Positions 6,158 through 13,453 of a stretch of DNA of 32,061 nt are shown here, piece after piece. The DNA comes from CAYXST01 sp964472495 (GTDB taxonomy: Bacteria; Patescibacteriota; Minisyncoccia; Portnoybacterales; UBA2143): the NCBI GenBank assembly GCA_964472495.1, contig CAYYLD010000006.1:1-32061 (forward strand), read 5' to 3'. Each line of letters starts with the position of its first letter. The first letter of the stretch is position 1. A program made the translations under genes and the position numbers. The notes under the pieces were generated by a model. That model worked only from the letters and a program-made list of their open reading frames with translations. It did no database searches and was not told the origin of the DNA.

Positions 6158-7197
6158 ACTTCTTTCTGGTAAAAGACAGCCCATTGGCCGGGGGTAACCG
6201 CTTTTTGCGGTTTATTAAAAATTAACTTCAACTTACCTTTCGCTGGTAGGTAGAGTTTAGCCGCTGCCAATCGCTGATTAAAGCGAGTTCGGGCTTCAAC
6301 TTTAATTGTTCGCCTAGGCGCTTGGCCGGAAATAAGATGATAATCGGTCAACCTAATCTCTCGCCGAAATAAAAGAGGGTCATTTTTCTTATTGGTAACT
6401 ACCAACCGATTTCTTCCCTTATCAAAGTCAATTACCCACCAAGGGCCACCGCTTAATTTAATCCCTCGTCGCTGACCAATGGTATAGAAATGAAGTCCTT
6501 GATGCTGACCTAAAACCTTACCTTCTTTGTCAACAATCTGGCCTGGTTGAAGGCCTATCTCTTTTTCTAGAAAAAGAGGCATTAACTTTTGACTGATAAA
6601 ACATAAATCTTGGCTTTGTTTCCTTCTGGTTAAAAAATTAAGGCTCTCCCTTTTAGCCAGCTGATAAACTTCCTTCTTGGTTAAATTACCTAAGGGAAAA
6701 ATTATTTTAGCTAACTGCAACTGGTTTAAAAGGCAAAGGAAATAGCTCTGGTCTTTCTCTTTGTCTTTGCCTCTCAAAAGTTGATGTTCTTTCTTAACTT
6801 TTCTAACTCGAGCATAATGCCCAGTGGCCACATAGTCAGCTCTTTTCTTTTGAGCGAACTCAATTAACTTCTGGATTTTCAGCTGTTGATTACAAACTAC
6901 GCAAGGATTAGGCGTTTTTTTATTTTTCAAAAGAGAAATAAAATAGCCAATTACTTTTTTCTTAAATGTTTGCCGACAATCAAGAGTATAATGGGGCACT
7001 TTTAGCTGTCGACAAAATTTTTTAGCCAGGCGAATAGATTGTTGATTAGAATAGACATTTTCTTTACCCGACCAGCCACTGTATCTTAAGGTTAGACCAA
7101 TTGGCTGATAACCCTGTTTTTTAAGTAATAACAAAGCAACGGCCGAATCAAGGCCGCCAGAAAGACCGACTACTATTGACTGACGACTATTTTTCAT
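6130..7197 (-). CDS. mnmA: tRNA-specific 2-thiouridylase MnmA
   Basis: MnmA makes the 2-thiouridine at wobble position 34 of Lys, Glu and Gln tRNAs. The ATP PP-loop SGGLDS (13-18), the first catalytic cysteine in TPNPCVVCNQQLK, the KDQSYFL motif, and the second cysteine in QDLCFI are all present; the C-terminal beta-barrel (GQHQGLHFYTIGQRRGI) follows. Length 355 is normal. The start overlaps the end of the DUF134 gene by 11 bp, indicating coupling. It is the last gene of the metal/Fe-S operon that begins at 12892. Confidence 0.96.
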   Translation of the reverse strand: MKNSRQSIVVGLSGGLDSAVALLLLKKQGYQPIGLTLRYSGWSGKENVYSNQQSIRLAKKFCRQLKVPHYTLDCRQTFKKKVIGYFISLLKNKKTPNPCVVCNQQLKIQKLIEFAQKKRADYVATGHYARVRKVKKEHQLLRGKDKEKDQSYFLCLLNQLQLAKIIFPLGNLTKKEVYQLAKRESLNFLTRRKQSQDLCFISQKLMPLFLEKEIGLQPGQIVDKEGKVLGQHQGLHFYTIGQRRGIKLSGGPWWVIDFDKGRNRLVVTNKKNDPLLFRREIRLTDYHLISGQAPRRTIKVEARTRFNQRLAAAKLYLPAKGKLKLIFNKPQKAVTPGQWAVFYQKEVCLGGGMIL

Positions 7198-7474
7198 TAT
7201 TAATCTGGCTAATCCTGATTGCCTTGCCTTTGATTAAGGCCTCAGTTATTTTTTGATGAGCCGAACTTAAAATCCTCTGTAGAGTACTTTGAGAGATTTT
7301 CATCCTCTTAGCTGCCTCGGTCTGTTCCAATTTTTTCAACTCGCAAAGCCGTAAGGCCTCTAATTCATCTGTTCCTAAACTGACTTCTTCCAAAGCGGCC
7401 AGTGGGACTGCTCGCGGCTTGAAATAGGTTATCTCCGGGTCAAATCTAATTGTTCTTTTTTTGATCGGTCTCAT
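7187..7474 (-). CDS. DUF134 (UPF0251) HTH protein
   Basis: 95 residues with the DUF134 pattern: RFDPEITYFKPRAVPLAALEEV, then DELEALRLCELKKLEQTEAA and a sigma-region-4-like helix-turn-helix (RMKISQSTLQRILSSAHQKI) ending in ALIKGKAIRI. In many genomes DUF134 genes sit beside NifX-like proteins and Mrp/MinD ATPases, as here, and are thought to be DNA-binding regulators; direct functional data are scarce. It follows MinD-like ATPase 1 across a palindromic repeat and overlaps mnmA. It could regulate this operon, which is an inference from context. Confidence 0.88.
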   Translation of the reverse strand: MRPIKKRTIRFDPEITYFKPRAVPLAALEEVSLGTDELEALRLCELKKLEQTEAAKRMKISQSTLQRILSSAHQKITEALIKGKAIRISQINNEK

Positions 7475-7486
7475 TTATTTAAACTT

Positions 7487-7551
7487 AAAGGGTTGCCATT
7501 GAGGATTACGCCCTTGCGAAGCAAGGACGTATCCGAAAGGACGACCCTTTA
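7487..7551 (+). repeat. AAAGGGTTGCC-family palindrome (65 bp)
   Basis: AAAGGGTTGCC at the left pairs with GGACGACCCTTT at the right, and an inner hairpin CCCTTGC-GAA-GCAAGG is flanked by GGATTACG/CGTATCC. It starts exactly at the stop codon of the MinD-like ATPase gene. Compared with the copy at 18148-18213, inner stem bases change on both sides together, so pairing is kept. Confidence 0.75.
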
Positions 7552-8436
7552 TAGTTTTAAGGAAGTCCGTAATTGATTAAATATTTTCTTTATTTCTTTC
7601 TTGGCCTTAAGATTAGTCTTTAAAATGGGTTTTAGATTGGCAATTGCCTTGAAAACGCCCTGGTCGTAAGATATCCGGCCTAAAAAATTATAGCTAAATT
7701 CTTTTTCAATTTCCTTAGTCAATGAACGGTTAATATCCCATTTATTGATAACTATTCTAAAGGGAATTTGAAAATGGTTAACTACTTCTAAAACTCTTCT
7801 CAAATCAGCTAATCCGGAAAGAGTTGGTTCGGTCACTAAAATAGCTAAACGAGCGTCTTGCAAAGAAGCAATGACCGGACAGCCGGTCCCCGGCGCTGAA
7901 TCAATAAGCATTAGTTCATACTGGTTATTTTCTTCAGCCCGTCTCTTTATTTCAGCGACTACCTTGCCCGAACCGGTTTCGCCGGGCAAAAGCTGACCAG
8001 TAAATAGCGGAAAGCCATATTTGGTTTGAATTAATTTGATTTGGCCGTTCTGAACCGGTTTTAAATCAACCGCTTTTTGAGGACAGACAATCTGACAAAC
8101 ACCGCAACCCTCACAAAGAAAGGGATTAATTTTAGCCCGACTGTTTTTAATTTTAATGGCCTCAAAAAGACATTTTTCAGCGCAAAGACCGCAACCATTG
8201 CACTTACCTTCATCAATGACCGCCTTAAAAGAAGTGGAAATTTTCTGAGAAGATTGAATGTTCTCGTCAGAGACCTCGTTAAGCCAAATGGCTAAATTAG
8301 GCGCGTCAACATCAGCATCAACAACAGCTATTTTTTTCTTTTTAGCCCAAAGCATGGCCAAGACCGAAGTCAGCATTGATTTACCGACTCCTCCCTTGCC
8401 CGAGGCAACAACTAACTTGAACTGTTTATTTTCCAT
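7549..8436 (-). CDS. MinD-superfamily P-loop ATPase with ferredoxin insert (copy 1)
   Basis: The 295-residue protein has a deviant Walker A ASGKGGVGKS (11-20), the switch DADVDAPN, and an inserted pair of 4Fe-4S clusters (CNGCGLCAEKC and CEGCGVCQIVCP). It belongs to the MinD/Mrp class that carries ferredoxin motifs; relatives of Mrp/NBP35 act as Fe-S carriers, but the exact role of the ferredoxin type is not established. GTGCPVIASLQDARLAILVTEPT is shared with copy 2 at 9867-10700. The gene starts 3 nt after the UDG stop codon, so the two are co-transcribed. A role in Fe-S or metal-cofactor delivery is inferred from the neighbourhood. Confidence 0.9.
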   Translation of the reverse strand: MENKQFKLVVASGKGGVGKSMLTSVLAMLWAKKKKIAVVDADVDAPNLAIWLNEVSDENIQSSQKISTSFKAVIDEGKCNGCGLCAEKCLFEAIKIKNSRAKINPFLCEGCGVCQIVCPQKAVDLKPVQNGQIKLIQTKYGFPLFTGQLLPGETGSGKVVAEIKRRAEENNQYELMLIDSAPGTGCPVIASLQDARLAILVTEPTLSGLADLRRVLEVVNHFQIPFRIVINKWDINRSLTKEIEKEFSYNFLGRISYDQGVFKAIANLKPILKTNLKAKKEIKKIFNQLRTSLKL

Positions 8437-8439
8437 TAA

Positions 8440-9033
8440 TTAAATATTATCCGAAAGAACCCGAAAATCTTCTTTGAGCGTCTCGGCCATTTTATTATTG
8501 TAGACAACCACGGCTGGATGGTACAAGGGAATAATTTTAATTGGTCCGAAATCCGCCTTGGTCTCAAAAACCCTTCCGTGAATTTTACTAATGCCTTCAA
8601 TCTTGTCTCCTAAACCGAATTTTTCTAAAAGATAAGCGGTCGCGTAATTACCCAAAGAACCGATTACTTTCGGCTGGATAATGGCAATCTGCCTTTCCAG
8701 ATAAGGAACACAAGCGGCAATTTCTTCTTTTTGGGGGTTGCGATTTTGAGGCGGTCGGCATTTCAGAACGTTACCGATATATACTTTTTCCCTTTTTAAA
8801 CCAGCTGCTTCCAGCAATTCATCTAAAATTTTTCCGGCCTGACCGCAAAAAGGCTGGCCGGTTTTGTCTTCGGAGGCGCCGGGCGCTTCGCCAATCAAAA
8901 CGATTTCCGCCTGATGATTACCCTGGCCGATTACCGGATAAGTCCTCGTTTTGTAAAGAGAGCATTTCCGACAATCCAAAACTTCCTCCTTAATTTTTTC
9001 AAGCTGTCTGTCTATCTCTTTTAATTGCATCAT
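8440..9033 (-). CDS. Uracil-DNA glycosylase, family 4 (Fe-S type)
   Basis: Removes uracil from DNA in base-excision repair. Motif GEAPGASEDKTGQPFCG (active-site loop), the LKCRPPQNRNP segment, and the C-terminal YHPAVVVYN loop identify family 4. The four cysteines for the 4Fe-4S cluster are visible: CRKC near the N-terminus, LKC and AAC. The frame stays open to 9162, but the extra N-terminus lies over the CcdA gene; the ATG at 9033 (or 9030) gives MMQLKEIDRQLEKIKEEV and 197 residues, normal for the family, 7 nt after the CcdA stop. A DNA repair gene in a metal operon may reflect its need for a cluster. Confidence 0.92.
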   Translation of the reverse strand: MMQLKEIDRQLEKIKEEVLDCRKCSLYKTRTYPVIGQGNHQAEIVLIGEAPGASEDKTGQPFCGQAGKILDELLEAAGLKREKVYIGNVLKCRPPQNRNPQKEEIAACVPYLERQIAIIQPKVIGSLGNYATAYLLEKFGLGDKIEGISKIHGRVFETKADFGPIKIIPLYHPAVVVYNNKMAETLKEDFRVLSDNI

Positions 9034-9040
9034 TTTAATT

Positions 9041-9880
9041 TTAAAGCACCCCCGAAAGCATGGCCATTCCCAAAAGCGTAATAACCAGACCAGCCGCCAA
9101 ATGAAGATATTTAATATTTCTGGCCTGCCAGCTGGTGACATCTTCCACCTTCCCGAAGCCAAAATAGATTATCAAAACGACAGCCAGCATCGGTAGAACA
9201 AATATTAGATTGTAGAATAAGAGCCAGGGCAATGATTTTAATATACCCAGCTCGCATAAAATTCCACCGCAGATAATATAGGGACCGATGGTACAAGGCA
9301 GCAAAAAGACAGTTACTAAAGCGCCAACCAGAAAAGCTCCCCGCGGACAGGTTATCTTCAAAACAATCCGGCCAATTCTGGAATCAACCGGGCAGACCGC
9401 CTTGGCCCGGAAAAAGGCCCTGATTTTAAGACAGCCCAGAATTATCGCTCCGAGAGCAACCGCTTTGTAAAGCCAAAATTGAACTGTTTTCAAAGAGCTC
9501 AGCAACTGGAACGATTCAACTATAACCAAGCCGTAAAGCAAATACATAACAAAGACGGAAAAAACAAAAGCCAAGCCGGCTAATAAAATATTTCTTTTCC
9601 GGGTTGGATTATAAGTCAAGACAGACATGAGCATTAAACCAAGAACAGCCAAAGTACAAGGATTGACCGCGTCAACGGCCGCCAAAGAAACAATTTTAAC
9701 CAAAGTAAATTCATTTGATATCTTATCCAAAAAATCAGGGCTGATTGTCTGACATTGATAGCAGCTATTTTCAGCGGCCCAGGACAAATTAAAAAAACAG
9801 ACAAATCCTAAAACAGCTAAAACTAATCCCCCGACAATAGTTTTCGGAGTCATTTTTATTAAACTGTTAAATTTTTTCAT
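9041..9880 (-). CDS. CcdA/DsbD-like membrane thiol transporter
   Basis: 279 residues: an N-terminal signal-anchor (12-34), a short extracytoplasmic segment with CYQCQ, then about six to seven membrane helices. The two conserved cysteine-proline motifs of the CcdA/DsbD family are present, DAVNPCTLAVLG and FLLPCTIGPYIICGG, one in each half; these cysteines pass electrons across the membrane. The family normally reduces thioredoxin-like proteins outside the membrane. No such partner is in the window. Its start overlaps the end of MinD-like ATPase 2 by 14 bp, so translation is coupled. It may supply reductant for metal or disulfide chemistry; that is inference. Confidence 0.85.
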   Translation of the reverse strand: MKKFNSLIKMTPKTIVGGLVLAVLGFVCFFNLSWAAENSCYQCQTISPDFLDKISNEFTLVKIVSLAAVDAVNPCTLAVLGLMLMSVLTYNPTRKRNILLAGLAFVFSVFVMYLLYGLVIVESFQLLSSLKTVQFWLYKAVALGAIILGCLKIRAFFRAKAVCPVDSRIGRIVLKITCPRGAFLVGALVTVFLLPCTIGPYIICGGILCELGILKSLPWLLFYNLIFVLPMLAVVLIIYFGFGKVEDVTSWQARNIKYLHLAAGLVITLLGMAMLSGVL

Positions 9881-10700
9881 CTAAATTTAAACTTAGTAAT
9901 TTCCCCCGGGAGTAGGCCTGAACGATTTCTTTAGAATAAGGAATTTCTCTAATAATCTCTGCTTGATATTTTTGAACAACCTCTTCAACTCCTTTTTTAT
10001 CCCCTAAATCGGCCTGATTCAGAATTACTTCAATCGGCACCTTTAATTTTCGGCAAAGATCTAAAATCAGTCCTAAATCAACTGCCCCCATGGGAGTCGG
10101 TTCGGTCACCGCCATTGCTAAATCAACATCTAAAAGAGCTGAAATAACCGGACAATGAGTGCCGGCGGCCGTATCTAATAAAACAAAATCAGCTTTTTCC
10201 TGACTGGCGAATTTCAAAGCGAATTTTTTGGTTTGAGTGACTATTGGGCCGGTCTCTTCTAAGCCCGCTTTGGCTAAGCCAGTAATCAGCCAGTAATTTT
10301 CCTTGAGCTGATTAAGAAAAATCTGACCGGTTTCTTCCTTGACTGGCCGAATGGCCTGATTAGGACAAACTAACCAACAAGCTCCGCAACCGGAACAAAG
10401 GTCTTTAATAAATATTGGATACTGGCCGGGCGCCTGAAAGATAGCATTACTCCGGCAGGCCTTGAGACAACGGCCACATTTCTGACATTTATTCTCGTCT
10501 AATTTAGGAAAGGGAGTATAAATTTTTTCCAGCGGGGTTTTTAATCCTTGACCCAAAAGAAGATAATCGTTAGGGCATTCCACATCGCAATCAACTAAAA
10601 CAACTTTTTTGCCTGTTTGAAAATATTTATTAGCTAAAAGAATGGCTACCGTTGATTTACCGGTGCCGCCTTTGCCACCGGTAACAGCTATTTTTTTCAT
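9867..10700 (-). CDS. MinD-superfamily P-loop ATPase with ferredoxin insert (copy 2)
   Basis: 277 residues, the same architecture as the protein at 7549-8436: Walker A VTGGKGGTGKST (6-17), switch LVDCDVECPN, two inserted clusters CQKCGRCLKAC and CSGCGACWLVCP, and GTHCPVISALLDVDLAMAVTEPTPMG. The two paralogues are separated by the CcdA and UDG genes. Pairs of such ATPases often occur together and may work as a heterodimer, as Nbp35-Cfd1 do in eukaryotes; that is analogy, not shown here. The start overlaps the stop of the CDF gene by 4 bp (ATGA). Confidence 0.9.
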   Translation of the reverse strand: MKKIAVTGGKGGTGKSTVAILLANKYFQTGKKVVLVDCDVECPNDYLLLGQGLKTPLEKIYTPFPKLDENKCQKCGRCLKACRSNAIFQAPGQYPIFIKDLCSGCGACWLVCPNQAIRPVKEETGQIFLNQLKENYWLITGLAKAGLEETGPIVTQTKKFALKFASQEKADFVLLDTAAGTHCPVISALLDVDLAMAVTEPTPMGAVDLGLILDLCRKLKVPIEVILNQADLGDKKGVEEVVQKYQAEIIREIPYSKEIVQAYSRGKLLSLNLDEKI

Positions 10701-11923
10701 TGAGTTAATTCTTTTAAAATATCTTCCAATTTTTTCTCCGGGCCAACCAATTTTAATTCAATACCGTAGGCCTTGAAATTTCTTTGAGCGTTCAAACCGA
10801 TCTGTTGAGCAATCACTTTATCAGCCGAGATTGACCGGACAAATTTAAAGCCGTGGCCGGTTGTTTCGGTATAATAAGGATTTTTAACCACTTCCTTTCT
10901 TAAAATAGAACCCTCTTTGTCCTGGTCAAGAATTAAATATTCTTTAGCCCCGAAATGCTGACTAATCTCATTGTCGCTTAAAGGGATAATTGTCCGCTGA
11001 CCTATTTTTTTCGGACCGATTATTTCAAAGCCGCCTTGAAATCCTTTCCGTTGGCCAAAGCTGCCAACAATGGTTCCTTGTTTAATTTCATGTGACTCCA
11101 CTGAAACAATCACGTATTTCAACTGAGAAAAATTATCTAATAATCGACTTTCTAATGATTTAGTTAATTCCGAAACCCGGTCCAACTTTAAACGGGAATC
11201 CAATTTGATTTTTAATTCGGCGAAATTAGCTCCGCCGATTTTTCTGGTTTTTAAATCAGCTAATTCAATCCGCTGACCGCTAACTAAAGCTCTAATTTTC
11301 TTTTCTAATTCCGGATTAGCTACATCCAAAAGAGAATCGGTAATTTCTTTGCCAATACTAAATGTCTCTTTAAGAATATAGAGGCCGATTAATAAAGCAA
11401 TGAGAGCATCGGCGTAAATAAAATATTTAACAGCAACCAAGCCAATCAAAACGCCGGCTGAAGAAATAACATCGGCCCGTGAATGTTCGGCATCAGCCAC
11501 CAAAGACAAACTTTCATACTGACGACCATAACGAAACTTTAAACGAGCCATTACTTCATTAATAATCACCGTGACAATCATTAAACCAATAGCCCAGAAA
11601 GAAAAAGTAACCGGCTCCATTTCTGCAAATCGATTAATTCCCTCATAAATAATCCAAACCCCCGAAAGACCTAATAAAAGAGCAACGACTAAACCGGCTA
11701 AGCTTTCCGTCCGGTAATAACCGTAAGGATGCTTTTGGTCAACCGGTCTTCTAGCCGCCTTAATCCCAAAGAAAGTAACCAAAGATGAAAAAACATCCAT
11801 ACCTGAATGGATGGCTTCGGCTAATAAAGCAACGCTATTAATTAATAGACCAATAATCAGCTTAGCTAAGGTTAAGAGTAAATTAACCAGCGTGCTGATT
11901 AAAGAAATTTTCTCTTGATTCAT
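10697..11923 (-). CDS. Cation diffusion facilitator fused to a NifX-like domain
   Basis: Residues 1 to about 200 are a CDF transporter: helices with HSGMD (His39, Asp43), the loop HPYGYYRTESLAGL, and AEHSRADV (His147, Asp151), then the cytoplasmic domain. The HxxxD pair in both helix II and helix V gives an HD-HD metal site, the type usual for zinc CDFs rather than the DD-HD type of FieF. From about 285 to 408 a second domain (IPLSDNEISQHFGAKEYLIL ... GHGFKFVRSISADKV) resembles the dinitrogenase Fe-Mo-cofactor/NifX family. The fusion suggests metal export coupled to a cofactor-binding sensor. Metal specificity cannot be read directly. Confidence 0.9.
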   Translation of the reverse strand: MNQEKISLISTLVNLLLTLAKLIIGLLINSVALLAEAIHSGMDVFSSLVTFFGIKAARRPVDQKHPYGYYRTESLAGLVVALLLGLSGVWIIYEGINRFAEMEPVTFSFWAIGLMIVTVIINEVMARLKFRYGRQYESLSLVADAEHSRADVISSAGVLIGLVAVKYFIYADALIALLIGLYILKETFSIGKEITDSLLDVANPELEKKIRALVSGQRIELADLKTRKIGGANFAELKIKLDSRLKLDRVSELTKSLESRLLDNFSQLKYVIVSVESHEIKQGTIVGSFGQRKGFQGGFEIIGPKKIGQRTIIPLSDNEISQHFGAKEYLILDQDKEGSILRKEVVKNPYYTETTGHGFKFVRSISADKVIAQQIGLNAQRNFKAYGIELKLVGPEKKLEDILKELTQ

Positions 11924-11989
11924 TTTCGAAAGGGCGTAGTCCCAAGAGACGTCCCAAAGAGACAGGGAGCGTGCATCGGGATTCCACAG

Positions 11990-12054
11990 AAGGGTTGCCC
12001 TCGAGATTCCACGCCCTTGCGAAGCAAGGACGTGGTTGAGAGGGCGACCCTTTA
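11990..12054 (+). repeat. AAGGGTTGCC-family palindrome within a composite 185-bp intergenic block
   Basis: AAGGGTTGCCCTCGAGATTC opens and GAGAGGGCGACCCTTT closes the element, with inner hairpin CCACGCCCTTGC-GAA-GCAAGGACGTGG. It is the third close copy of the family. The rest of the gap between the CDF and NifX genes (11924-12109) is filled with related fragments (for example 12060-12108, with GGCAAGTCG and GGGACATCCC), and ORFs crossing it are artefacts. Confidence 0.75.
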
Positions 12055-12109
12055 AGGCAGGTCTTGGTCAAGAGGCATACCCTCCGGCAAGTCGTTTTTG
12101 GGACATCCC

Positions 12110-12556
12110 TTAAAATGACACCCTTTTTCTTCGGCCGGAGCCAGGTTCCAAGCCGCGGCCAGGACCAAAACCGCCGCCTCCGAATTTACGACCTAAGCCA
12201 AAATGGCCGGGCACATTAGCTTGATTAGTCTTTTCTAATTCGCCTTTTTGATACTTTTCCAAGGCCTTTTGAGCCGAGAGACCAAAAACGCCAGTAATTA
12301 TTCTCACTCTGGAGGCCTGAAGAATTTGGAAAGCCCGTGGCCCCAAATTACCGGTAATAATCACTTGGGCGCCGGCTGAAACAACCGCCTGAGCAGCCGT
12401 AATGCCCGCCCCGCCCATCGCTTCTAAGCCAGGGTTTTTTATTATCTCCGTCTCCTCGCCTTTCTCATCAGTAATCAAAAAATAAGGCGCCCGACCAAAA
12501 CGCGGGTCAATTGGCGAATCGAGTTTAGGCGAACTGACACTGAAACATATCTTCAT
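12110..12556 (-). CDS. NifX/dinitrogenase iron-molybdenum cofactor-family protein with Gly-rich tail
   Basis: 148 residues. The domain at 1-110 follows the family pattern: KICFSVSSPKLDSPIDPRFG, YFLITDEKGEETEIIKNPG, then GAGITAAQAVVSAGAQVIITGNLGPRAFQIL and GVFGLSAQKALEKYQKGEL. Single-domain members bind metal clusters or act as small carriers outside nitrogen fixation, and no nif genes are present here. A Gly/Arg-rich tail (GGGGFGPGRG) of about 30 residues resembles the flexible tail of the DUF5320 protein next door. It starts 3 nt after that gene's stop codon, so the two are translated together. Confidence 0.88.
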   Translation of the reverse strand: MKICFSVSSPKLDSPIDPRFGRAPYFLITDEKGEETEIIKNPGLEAMGGAGITAAQAVVSAGAQVIITGNLGPRAFQILQASRVRIITGVFGLSAQKALEKYQKGELEKTNQANVPGHFGLGRKFGGGGFGPGRGLEPGSGRRKRVSF

Positions 12557-12559
12557 AAA

Positions 12560-12892
12560 TTATTTTGTTTTTTTACTTTTCAGTTCCTCAAGGCGTCCCT
12601 CAATTTCCTTAATCTCTTCTTTTAATCCTTTAAGTTCCTCATTAAGCATTTCTTTTTCTTCTTTGGCTGTTGGTTCTTCGAAGAACGGCCAGTCAGCCGG
12701 ATAACCGCCCAAAGGCCAGCCCCCGCCATGATCAAAACCAAAACCTCTGCCCCGGCCTAAACCAAAACCGCGGCCAAAACCTCGAAAACCCCGGCCAAGA
12801 TAGCGTCGGCCATAACCGGGCGGACAATAACCCAAACTGCGACCAGTCCGGGAACCCCGACCTTGAGGACCTGTTCCATTAAGTGCAGGCAT
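12560..12892 (-). CDS. DUF5320 protein, first gene of the metal/Fe-S operon
   Basis: 110 residues with the DUF5320 signature at the N-terminus (MPALNGTGPQGRGSRTGRSL followed by GYCPPGYG), a Gly/Arg/Phe-rich low-complexity middle (about 25-65), and a charged C-terminal coiled coil (75-110, LNEELKGLKEEIKEIEGRLE). DUF5320 genes are frequent partners of NifX-like genes; the function is unknown. A good Shine-Dalgarno (AAGGAG, 8 bases before the ATG) and a near-consensus promoter (12913-12941) mark it as the start of the operon reaching mnmA. Confidence 0.88.
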   Translation of the reverse strand: MPALNGTGPQGRGSRTGRSLGYCPPGYGRRYLGRGFRGFGRGFGLGRGRGFGFDHGGGWPLGGYPADWPFFEEPTAKEEKEMLNEELKGLKEEIKEIEGRLEELKSKKTK

Positions 12893-12912
12893 GATAATTT
12901 CTCCTTTTTTAT

Positions 12913-12941
12913 ATTATACCTCATCCCTCTTTTATTGCCAA
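12913..12941 (-). promoter_or_regulatory. Promoter of the DUF5320-to-mnmA operon (TTGGCA-17-TATAAT)
   Basis: Minus-strand -35 TTGGCA (12936-12941), 17-bp spacer, perfect -10 TATAAT (12913-12918), then a Shine-Dalgarno AAGGAG and the ATG at 12892. This is one of the strongest promoters in the window. Confidence 0.8.
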
Positions 12942-12984
12942 AGAGAGATAAAGCAGCTAGATAGCTGCGACCTTTCAAAGAAAA

Positions 12985-13105
12985 ACAGCCATCTGTTTTC
13001 TATTATATGGGTACTCATAATTGGTTCGCTCGGTCTAAATGAAAACAAATTTTCATTTATTCCTCGCTGCCAATTATGAGTATATACCCATAACCGAATG
13101 GCTGT
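12985..13105 (+). repeat. Nested inverted-repeat element upstream of the metal operon
   Basis: Three concentric inverted pairs: ACAGCCAT (12985-12992) with ATGGCTGT (13098-13105); ATGGGTACTCATAATTGG (13007-13024) with CCAATTATGAGTATATACCC(AT) (13070-13091); and TGAAAA with TTTTCA in the centre (13040-13055). The 121-bp unit resembles a miniature inverted-repeat element. It lies between the small gene at 13121 and the operon promoter and could also serve as terminator or operator. Confidence 0.7.
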
Positions 13106-13120
13106 CAAGAGGTGAACTAA

Positions 13121-13426
13121 TTATTCAAAATCCAACCCTCCTTCTTGGAAATGCTTCTTCACTTCTTCTCCTAATTCAGTATTCTCTGTCAAGATAAATT
13201 CAAAGACCCTTACTCCGCCTTGGCGGTCGGCCACGACCACGACCAGTTCATTATCAATTCCTATGGTTGTATGGGAACCGCCATAAGGATTGCTTTTGGG
13301 ATAACATGGATTTCTCTCGCCTGTTGAATCACCGGTCAAGCCCCAAGTTCGTCCCTTTAACCAAGCCCGATTATCGAATATATCTTTCAAAAGCTGCTTA
13401 ACTATCTCTGTCTTGCTTTTCCCCAT
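13121..13426 (-). CDS. Small soluble protein of unknown function
   Basis: 101 residues, no membrane segment or signal. The N-terminus (KTEIVKQLLKDIFDNRAWLKG) is helical; the rest looks like a small beta-rich fold, with SHTTIGIDNELVVVVADRQGGVRVFEFILTEN. I do not recognise a family. A very strong Shine-Dalgarno (AAGGAGG, 4 bases before the ATG) supports real translation. It lies 27 nt after the hppA stop on the same strand, so it may be the second gene of the hppA transcript. Confidence 0.7.
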   Translation of the reverse strand: MGKSKTEIVKQLLKDIFDNRAWLKGRTWGLTGDSTGERNPCYPKSNPYGGSHTTIGIDNELVVVVADRQGGVRVFEFILTENTELGEEVKKHFQEGGLDFE

Positions 13427-13453
13427 ACTCCCTCCTTCCTTGTTTTCAAATAA

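Noticed and set aside
9034..9162. N-terminal extension of the uracil-DNA glycosylase
   Set aside because: The extra 43 codons overlap the conserved C-terminus of the CcdA gene in another frame and do not resemble the family; the family start is at 9033.
11883..12071. 62-residue ORF between the CDF and NifX genes
   Set aside because: It is read out of nested palindromic repeats and overlaps the CDF start; no start signals.
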